Below, in pieces: positions 55,700 through 64,000 of a stretch of DNA of 64,000 bases. This stretch comes from Sapria himalayana (taxonomy: Eukaryota; Streptophyta; Magnoliopsida; Malpighiales; Rafflesiaceae), in the NCBI GenBank assembly GCA_029783825.1, contig JAREIK010000500.1:1963001-2027000 (forward strand), written 5' to 3'. Every line of letters begins with the position of its first letter. Within the stretch, counting starts at the first letter, position 1. Below the pieces are notes generated by a model. That model was not told the origin of the DNA. It searched no databases and saw only the letters and a program-made list of their open reading frames with translations. The position numbers were made by a program, and so were the translations under genes.

Positions 55700-57480
55700 T
55701 ATAGATAAAACTATATCTAGATCAAATGGTGAATTAACAAGTATACATTTCAATTTATCGAAATTAGAAAAAATGTTCAAAGTATCTCTCCTCTGTAAAA
55801 AAAATATTATATATCCTTAGTAGATCTCAATACTCAAGAAATATGTCAAACATTTCAAATTTTGTCTAAAACTAGATACGTGAAAAATAATTCCATTTGG
55901 AATATACCAAATTGATCATCTCTTATAATCAACATATAATCAACATTTACCAATATGATAAGTACATAAGACAATCTACTAAATCATACTCAATGAGGTT
56001 GTTTCAAGCCATAAAGTATCTTCCACAATCTACACACCATATCTAAGATCTCATGAATAATAAATCCTAGTGATTACTTCACAACACTTCTTTCTCAAGA
56101 TTACCATAAATAAATATATTTCATATATCTAATTGATACATAATTTACATATATAATATAACAATAAAATTAACAAGCTAATAATACTTATTTTTGTCAT
56201 TTCTGATCCTAGGTGACATAATATCTTAGAATAAGATCTAAAGATCCTAATATCATCAAAAAATAATAATAATAAAAATATAAAAGAATAAAATAGACAT
56301 ATATATGATCAATTTGAGTGAAACTACCTAAGAGTAAAAAAAAATAATAAATCAAGGTATCTTCTTTACTCTAATTTTTTCTAAACTTACTAAAAATAAC
56401 AAATACTCAAAAATGATAATATTAAAACCTACTAAAAATATACCAATCTCATGTGAAAAATATTTTCACTCTCTTTAGATATTAGAATATCAAAGAAAGG
56501 TATATCTCAAAATCATAGGAACCAATTTATCACAATCTAAAAATAAATCATGGACAAAACAAGTGATCGGAAAAAACTCTATGAGATATAAGCTAAATGA
56601 TCTCTTTTTAGGATATACAATATGAAAGAACATACATTGAAAAAAAAAACAAAAAAGAGACTCTAGTTGATAAGATAATTTATTATTAAACTATATTACG
56701 CCAAAAATATTTTAGAAAATTCTTCCAAAATAAGAGTATCTGAGTTATCTCAACAATATATATATTCCTCTTTTCGACCATCCCGATCTATAGGATGTGT
56801 CGGTATAGAAAGGTTGGTATATAATTTTATGATTTATATAAAAAATATTAAATATATGTAATATGTATTATAGACATTAGCATATATTTTAAATATTTTT
56901 ATTAAATTATTTTTTTATTATTTTATGAAATGTCTAAAAAATAATAAATAGATACTATTTATAACAAAAAAAATACTCAGATCTCTATGTTGTTGCATCT
57001 CTATGTTGTTGCATCTCTACTAGATCTCTATATATTTGAATATATTAGATCAAATGAGTTTCTACTTACACTAAGTTAGAGGGTAGGATACAAAACTCTG
57101 ATATATTTTTTTAACTGACATATCATACAATATAGGATAAAAATGTTCTTAACAGTAGAATATAATATTCTCAACTTAATCACTTATAGATTAATAAGTT
57201 GATAATGCCCAAGTAAAAAGGCCAATACACTCAAACATTTAGAATTAAAACCTATCCTAAGGGCAAAAAGATGTATGCGACACAACACAATATCAATTAG
57301 AGTTTTACTTAGAGTCTTCCAAATTTTACAAATAAATATTAATAAATAAAAAAATAAAATAAAATAAAAATCGAGTTGTCTTAAAAGATAACTCCTTAAA
57401 AAGCATGCTAACATGATAATTGAAAATAAGCATAATATAATTGAAAAACAAAAATTGATCTAAATATCCCCATTCACAAT
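55700..57480 (-). pseudogene. Copia pol relic, minus strand
   Basis: RT traces near 56000-56170 (QLDIWNIFIYGNLEKEVL, the segment with the first catalytic Asp, and GLKQ-like remnants), further RT traces near 55750-55950 and an integrase-type remnant near 56750-56800. Dense stops. It resembles the relic at 44830-47530 in decay and orientation. The 16-bp tandem repeat tctctatgttgttgca lies at 56982-57013. Confidence 0.6.
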
Positions 57481-57821
57481 GGATTTAAAGGATTTATCAC
57501 TTACTACACTAATATTCTCAATAGATAAAAAAAATGTAGTAAATAGATTACAATATCTTGTGAACAAGTAATGACTCCTAAATTAAAAATCCATGAGTTT
57601 GAAAAACATATACAAATTACAGAACTAGTAAAAACTAAAAAAAAGAATGTTTTTATCCATTATATTTTGATATATCAATGAAAAATCTAAAAAACATAAT
57701 TAAAACATTGGTGATAACATTTGTCGGTAGTGATCATCAATTAGAGACATTAATAATTATTCAAATAAATAGTACTCTAGAAAACACATTTAAAGTAGAA
57801 AATAATGAGAAATTTTATACC

Positions 57822-57996
57822 TCTGTGTTATAGTTTCTTTTTAGCTTATTATATTAATTTATTTTTCATTATATTATATTGATGAAAATATCCAACCTGT
57901 GAGATATCCCAAAAGAATTTGTCCAACATATAAGAAAGTTGTCTATATATTTTTTACATATTGAGTATTATTGTACCTTTTCTCCTATATTTCTAA
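57822..57996 (+). repeat. 5' LTR of an old copia element
   Basis: Aligns with 63387-63554 along its length (shared attatattgatg, atccaacctgtgagat / ttctaacctgtaggat, tgagtattattgta / ttaagtattattatt). It is followed by the primer-like tgatatcaaagcaatg at 57998-58013. Limits within a few bases. Confidence 0.65.
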
Positions 57997-58013
57997 TGAT
58001 ATCAAAGCAATGC

Positions 58014-58899
58014 ATGAGTGAGTGAAAGATTACAAACCTAAGAGAAAGATCACACAAAATTAATATGTATGATTATGGTGCACATTTATTATGCACAGCT
58101 ACAATGCACAGTTACTAGGCATCAAGGCACACTACGTCAATTAGGGCGTAGTGATGGAGCACTGACAATGAGCCAATGGTGCACCAATGAAGCACGTTTA
58201 TGCATAATTTTGCAAAATACTATTTAAAAAATCAATGTGTGAATTTTCAAAGCCCTAAATTAATCATCCAACTTTATAGATTTGGGGATTTTGTGTTATT
58301 TAGGCAACTTTAAAAATTAATTTGATACAAAATTGGGATAACTTAGATTAAGGTTAGTACAAAATTGGGGTGCCCAGAAAAATTATAATTTCAAGGTAAT
58401 TTCAATTTTTTTGTTATTTTACCAAAATTATAATTTTTGAAAAATACCCAAAATAGGGTTATTGCTCATTTTAAGAAAAAAATTATCTAATTTCAGTATT
58501 ATTATTTTCCTAAAAGCATTATGTTCAATTGGTAAATTAAGCATGAAAATAGATTATTATAACAAAAATAAATACAAGAGATGCTCAATTCAATGTACAC
58601 ATTATAGAAAGATATGTTGATTATTAGAGTCATCTAAGAATTCTTGCAAAGTTCATTCATTATAATAATTAGAAAAAATATAAAAATTATCTCTAAGCCA
58701 GTAGCATACATTTTTTCTTCAAATATACTATATCAAATATAAAAATAAAATATTATTAATACTTCTCATCATAATAAATATTAAAAGTTCTAAAAGATAA
58801 ATAATATACACTCAAAAATTTTTCTCAAATTCAAACTTCACAAAATCATCCTCCCTATTAATAGGTTATCTCTTCATCTTCATAAATCAAAGCAAAGTA
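58014..58899. other. AT-rich internal part of the old copia, nothing recognised
   Basis: Expected to hold gag by position, but no gag motif could be seen. Confidence 0.4.
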
Positions 58900-61400
58900 A
58901 AAATATATTTAAATTTTCCTTTAGCTCTTTAATATTGGTATAAACCTTAAGCTCTTCGACTCCACTAGCTCTGGCAATATTATCTCATGTTAATTTATCC
59001 CCCGCAAACACCCAATTATCTTCAACAACGTCTTTCATTATTTCTATTAATCATTTGTTATTATCATTTATATCTTTAAAGAAAATAAGATCAATGGTAT
59101 GACAATAATTGTATTGTTCATCAATACTTGAATGTATTTAATATATACTAAATTATTCAAACATTGATATTCCAACTAATTTATCTTGTAATGAATCTAT
59201 AATAAATCATGATTATATATTATATTATATAAAATTTTAAAGACAACTTCAATTCATATAATTATTATAATAACTTATCTTCTTAAAGATACTTCAATTT
59301 CTTTTACAACTAAATGTACTACATATTAGATTGAAAATCCATAATATAAATTTTATAAACTTTTAGTACTAGACCTAGATATAATAATTTAAAAATTATC
59401 AATTAAATATTTTTTTATAATTTAATTAAAAATATATAATAATTTAAATACAATATTAAATAATAAACTAAACTGAATAACTAACATATATATCTAATTT
59501 TTCTTATTATAATGACAAACTCATTACTGAAAAAATTACTAGTATGCATGTATAATTCTAATTGCAATATAATTACATCTTATGTACTTCTCTCTTTCAT
59601 CAATCTCGACATGCATTTACATACATATTCAAAGATCTTTGAATTTAAAATCACTCAAAATCTTTTTATATCATAATAAAACTTTGGGTTCAAAAAATAT
59701 CTAAATGATTGTAATGGGCGATGAAGCTAAATTTGCCATATCCTATCAATGATTTCTATGATTTCCTTATATTTTTCTTCACTCTGATTAAAATTTTTAA
59801 TTATCATTTCCTTCATTTTTTTATGGCCGTATAAATATAGCCCATAAAAGATCTCTTTTCACCATCCATCAAACAAAAAATACAAAAAAGAAGATCAAAC
59901 AGCTTCAAACAAAATATTATAATATTTTAAAAATGAGGTATGAGAATTATATTTGGTATATATTTTTTATTTTCTTTTTTGTCTATTTTTTTTATCCAAT
60001 TTGAATGTAAATTCATCTTCAAGTTATTTTTTCATTCATATACTTTCTTTGCAAGCCTCAATAATTATTTGTACTCAGTAAATTACTTATTATAAGTCAA
60101 GACAACATGTAGTCATTGAGCCGTGTTATAAATGTAGTCACTTTATTATAAATATAATTGTTATATCAAAAATATAGCCACTTATAGATATAATTTTTTT
60201 CTATTGTACTCCTAATATGTAATAATTTTTTAATATCTTCCAATAATATGTGAAGACAATATACAACACATCATGTCCAATATAAATGTAATCTTTTTAA
60301 TTAAAATAATCTTCCTATATAAGTTAAAAATAAAATATAATATAAGTATATTAATAGCATATAAAATAATCTATAATATATAATTACTTACATAAATAAT
60401 AAAAAATTTTAAATAAAATTATAAATATATGTCATTATATAATTTGAAGTATTGTATATTATAATTTGAATAATATTATCTTCACAACTTCTCCTACCAA
60501 ACTATTAAAGAATTGAAATAATTTTTTTCATCTTGATTGTATAAGAAGTATCAATAAATTTTATGAATATAATCTTTCTTGAAATATTTACCATTAAATT
60601 CATCATTAATTTTTTCTTCTTATCAGTCCATCCATCTAAGATAATTGAATATTTATTTTACTTGTATTTTATGAAATAATTATTTATCAAATTATTTATA
60701 AAAGTTAATTATCTATTAGATTAATAAATCTTACATCATGAAAATATAATTCCGTATATCTCAAATCATATTATATAATTATCTTAAATATTTTTTGAAA
60801 ACTAATATATTTTATCATATTGAATAGATTTATAAGACTACATCGATTTACAAAATAAAATATCAGACATCTCTTTGACCTCTTTCTTGTAAAAAAAGTT
60901 GAAAGTTATATTAATTTTTTTTATTTTGAATTAATATTTTTGAATTATAAATAAAGAAATGATTCATATGACATTTTTATTTTAACTTCTTTAAGCTATT
61001 ACCACAACCATCATTTTCTCATACATTACTATCACCACTAGAAATATCCTTTGATCTCATTTTTTTTAACAATATCCACATCTTATCATCATTTTAGAAC
61101 TCAAACAAATCTTCATTCATATTATATTTTTCAAAACTCATTTGATTTTTTTAGTTTTTTTGATTAGCATATACTCTTCCAAATTTTGTATAACATGTTT
61201 GGGATATTTTATATATTTATGTTATATTTCTAAATCATCCAACATATTGCTTTTTTATCTATAAATACTATTTTTTGTTAATTTATTACATAAAATACAA
61301 TAAGAGTATTAGTAGCTTTCATATCAAATTGACGGATATATTTACATGCAGGATCTTTTCATCTACTTGAAGAGACTATTTTAATTTCAATTATTATATC
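58900..61400 (-). pseudogene. BED/DUF659 hAT transposase relic, copy B
   Basis: Minus strand. The C-terminal trace near 58940-59060 (WVFAGDKLT, stop, DNIARASGVEELKVYT) matches the DDDDLTWADVARASKSE end of copy A at 27371-29770, and the region near 59820-59930 and 61080-61290 parallels copy A 28480-28600 and 29500-29670. No open frame remains. A GC-rich block at 61770-61930 may be the transposon's right end. Confidence 0.55.
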
Positions 61401-62479
61401 CATATTTATAATTACTATAGATTAGTTGTAGCAGGAAAGTTTATATATATGAGTAATGAGTAATGGTGAGGGTGGTGAAATAATTAAGTTAGTTCAATGG
61501 GGGACAAATCAACAAATAATGGTGGGAGCAAAAAACCAAAGAGAGAGGTAAGGTTAAAATGATGTGGAAGGTAAAATGTCGGGAACAAAGAGATGTGGGT
61601 GACAAAAAATAGTGGGAAACAAGTGGACGTGAGGGACAAAAAATTATAGGCATAGTTTGATTTCTAAATCATAATTTTTTTGACAATTTTTGTAGAGGTG
61701 GGGCATCAAGATGGATTGTTTTTTTTTTTGTGTGAGGAGAATAAAGGATGGTTGTGTTTTTGTGGGTGGGTGAGGTGGGGGGTGAGGGGTGCCAAGATGG
61801 CAAGGCGCATGCGCACCTACTATAAGGAGCGCATGAACCAAAAGCACTTACACATACCTTATGCAAATGGGCACGCCTCTCCCCATGCGAGATGCCTTGG
61901 CAAGGGCCTCATGATGTCTGAACAATAATACAATGATATTCAGAGTTCCTTCTGGGATATTATCTCACCCGGGAAGGTATCAGATCATGTTAAAAGAGAT
62001 TGATACTATCCACTCCAAATTAACTTCAGAATTAGTATCATGACCCACAAAAAAGTATGTTATTAATTATAGGTATGCGTTTACTATCAAGACACTTCTC
62101 TCTAGTGGCAAAAATGATATCTATACATATTATTCTTTCTCTAAAAGTATATCACAAATAGAGGATATACAACTTAGACATAAAAAATATTTTTCTTCAT
62201 GATAACTTTAATAAAAATATGTATATGAAACAATAACATGTGTTTCAAAAAGTATAGCCAAGAATAATTTATAAGTTATAGAAAATATTATATAGCCCAA
62301 AATAGTTACAGAGAATAATTTATGAGATTTTTACAGATAATTATCTCGTTTGATTTACAAATATGTATTATATATTTCTCTTTGTTTTTCTAAAAGAACT
62401 CTGATAATACATGAGTTTACTAATTATGTATGTGGATAATTTTATGATTACGAGATAAAATAAGTTGCGAATCATTTAA
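61401..62479. other. Purine-rich stretch and GC-rich block
   Basis: 61460-61660 is rich in AGG/GGTG and AGAGA with repeated gggacaaa motifs. 61770-61930 has GGCGCATGCGCAC and GCCTTGGCAAGGGCC motifs like transposon ends. 61935-62479 is AT-rich, with weak copia pol traces. Confidence 0.45.
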
Positions 62480-63340
62480 CTCAAAAAATACTGTCATTAT
62501 CTAAATGAAAGATCTTAAAAAACTCAAATATTTTCTTGATATAATAATTACTTAATTAAAGAAAAATATTATTTTGTAATTTGTCACATGGAAGGTACAT
62601 ACGTGATACTCTTATAAAAGTTAGATTTTGGGTTATGTTCCAACAAATATACTATTAATCCAAATATTAAATTTACTTTTGATATAATTCATACAGTTAA
62701 TTCTAAAACTGATAGCAGAATCATACGAAAAATTAATTACCGAATTATTACTCGACCATATATAATACATGTAAATAGTATAGTTAATCATTTCCTAGAT
62801 TTTCCTCAGCGAATCCACTTAGATATAATTTTTGCATAGTGATTTATGTGAAGAAGTCTCCAAGACCCAAGATCTATTTTAGCAATCAAAAGCATTTAAT
62901 ATTAATTGAATATTCTAATGCGTGGTAAGTACTAGTTTACACCAAGGGGGATGTATAATAAAAATTTATATTTTTCTTAGATATAATTTTATCTCATAAA
63001 AAATTAAGAAACAAATATTTATTTTAAAATTAAATACAAAAATAAAGTTTAAGATGATAATGACTATTACTTGTGAAATAATTTAGATCCAACACCAATT
63101 CAAAGAGATCAATTATCAACCATCTTCTTCTACTACTCTTTACCATGATTAATCAAATAATAAGATATATAACCTCAAATTTAATATTTTATAAACATAT
63201 ATAATACATGAAGGTCGATAATAAAATATTTCCTCTTCATTGAGAAGATTTAGAATATAATCATTATTATAACATATCAAATAGCAGAACAACCAACAAA
63301 TATCTTTATAAAAACCTTAAAGAGCTCTAAGCTTACATGT
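62480..63340 (+). pseudogene. Copia pol relic: RT end and RNase H
   Basis: Traces in order: MKDLKKLKYFLDIII (DLGxLKYFLG region), GYVPTNILLIQ (VDTPMDPN region) and RNase H pieces in the same layout as the copies at 20395-21345 and 35200-36150, ending before the 3' LTR at 63387. Confidence 0.6.
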
Positions 63341-63386
63341 ATTTCTTCCAATCTTGGTACTATTAACTTGTACACAATTTTAATGA

Positions 63387-63554
63387 GGAATATTGCAACT
63401 CTTTTTTATCTTATTATATTTTTTTTCTTTATATTATATTGATGAGAGCTTCTAACCTGTAGGATGCCCTAATAGGATTTTCTGATTATTTAAGGTAGTT
63501 TGTTATATGTTTTTACTTATTAAGTATTATTATTCTATTTCTCTTAGATTTCTA
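63387..63554 (+). repeat. 3' LTR of the old copia element
   Basis: Partner of 57822-57996. It ends about ttctattaca, immediately before the AC microsatellite. Confidence 0.65.
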
Positions 63555-63576
63555 TTACACACACACACACACACAT
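63555..63576. repeat. AC dinucleotide microsatellite
   Basis: About ten CA units at the outer edge of the 3' LTR. Confidence 0.92.
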
Positions 63577-64000
63577 AAAAGAAAAAAAAAATCTAGAAGT
63601 GAGGATTACTTTATAAACTACAAACACATTACTTAATAAAAATAATACAACAATAATGTAACTATAACATATGATAACTCACCATGATTCCAAAAGATTA
63701 TTGAAAAATTGAAGTGTCAAAAAAGTAGTTTGGTCAATCTAATTCACCTATCCCAACCAGATTTATATTATGGTCTAGGCTGGTCTGTCATTTCAGGTAG
63801 CAAAATGCTATTTTTAGATCTAGGCTTTTCTATTCTCTCGTATTCTCTCTAATTTAAAGAAAATTACCATGTTGCCAAGAAGAAAATTCAACTAGATTTC
63901 ATTTTTATATCTTATGTGCTAACCAGATACTTAACAAAATTTCCTCATGAGATTTTGAGAGAACCATAGATTAATTATTTCTCTTTCAAACTGGTTAAAC
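63577..64000. other. Right edge of window, nothing recognised
   Basis: AT-rich without a supported frame. Confidence 0.5.

Larger units (their letters stand above)
57822..63554 (+). mobile_element. Old copia retrotransposon with both LTRs, carrying a nested hAT relic
   Basis: Two diverged LTRs about 5.6 kb apart in the same orientation, primer site after the first and copia RNase H/RT traces before the second (62480-63340). The middle is occupied by the BED/DUF659 hAT relic B on the opposite strand. The LTRs differ strongly, so this is one of the oldest copies. No target duplication was verified. Confidence 0.6.

Noticed and set aside
61680..61928. 82-codon frame in the purine/GC-rich block
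   Set aside because: Open because of G-rich composition; overlapping minus frames equally open; no family recognised.

Overview
The window reads as repeat-rich nuclear DNA of a flowering plant. It is AT-rich, with spliced coding sequence using GT-AG introns, plant-type hAT elements (8-bp target duplications, GC-rich subterminal ends), Ty1/copia and Ty3/gypsy retroelements, and an L1-type LINE. I cannot place the species. I see no rRNA, tRNA or CRISPR.

One host gene is recognisable. Five minus-strand exons (43809-43883, 36718-36896, 26668-26714, 26260-26518, 25871-26172) join in phase into the C-terminal part of a plant WD40-repeat protein of the TFIIIC-subunit-like/AT-hook transducin type. 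Two of its introns are 10.0 kb and 6.9 kb and are filled with transposons. The 5' part of the gene was not found.

Layout: 1-7020 is a pyrimidine-only low-complexity tract split by a 5'-truncated LINE (2285-5635, 19-bp target duplication). 7024-9181 is a 2.1-kb imperfect palindrome of copia LTR plus primer-site sequence, running into a decayed gag (to about 9770). 11220-12200 is a degenerate repeat and 12990-14300 a gypsy integrase relic on the minus strand. 14300-25460 holds three decayed hAT transposons with two younger non-autonomous hATs nested in one of them, separated by a copia pol relic. 25870-43883 is the WD40 gene region. Its introns hold a BED/DUF659 hAT relic, a young hAT with a perfect target duplication (30911-32142), a copia relic and several short hAT derivatives. 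44165-44690 is a second LINE reverse-transcriptase fragment, and 44830-47530 a minus-strand copia relic. 47557-52226 is a complete copia element with very short LTRs, a 5-bp target duplication and an inserted piece of a host AAA-ATPase gene. From 52232 to the end lie more copia relics, one (57822-63554) with both LTRs still visible and a second BED/DUF659 hAT relic inside it.

The most notable object is the 4.7-kb copia element. Between its primer-binding site and its gag it carries, in antisense, an open fragment of a CDC48/CIP111-like AAA ATPase with both Walker motifs, which looks like host-gene capture by a retrotransposon. Most other coding remnants are dead. No complete autonomous mobile element with intact reading frames was seen.
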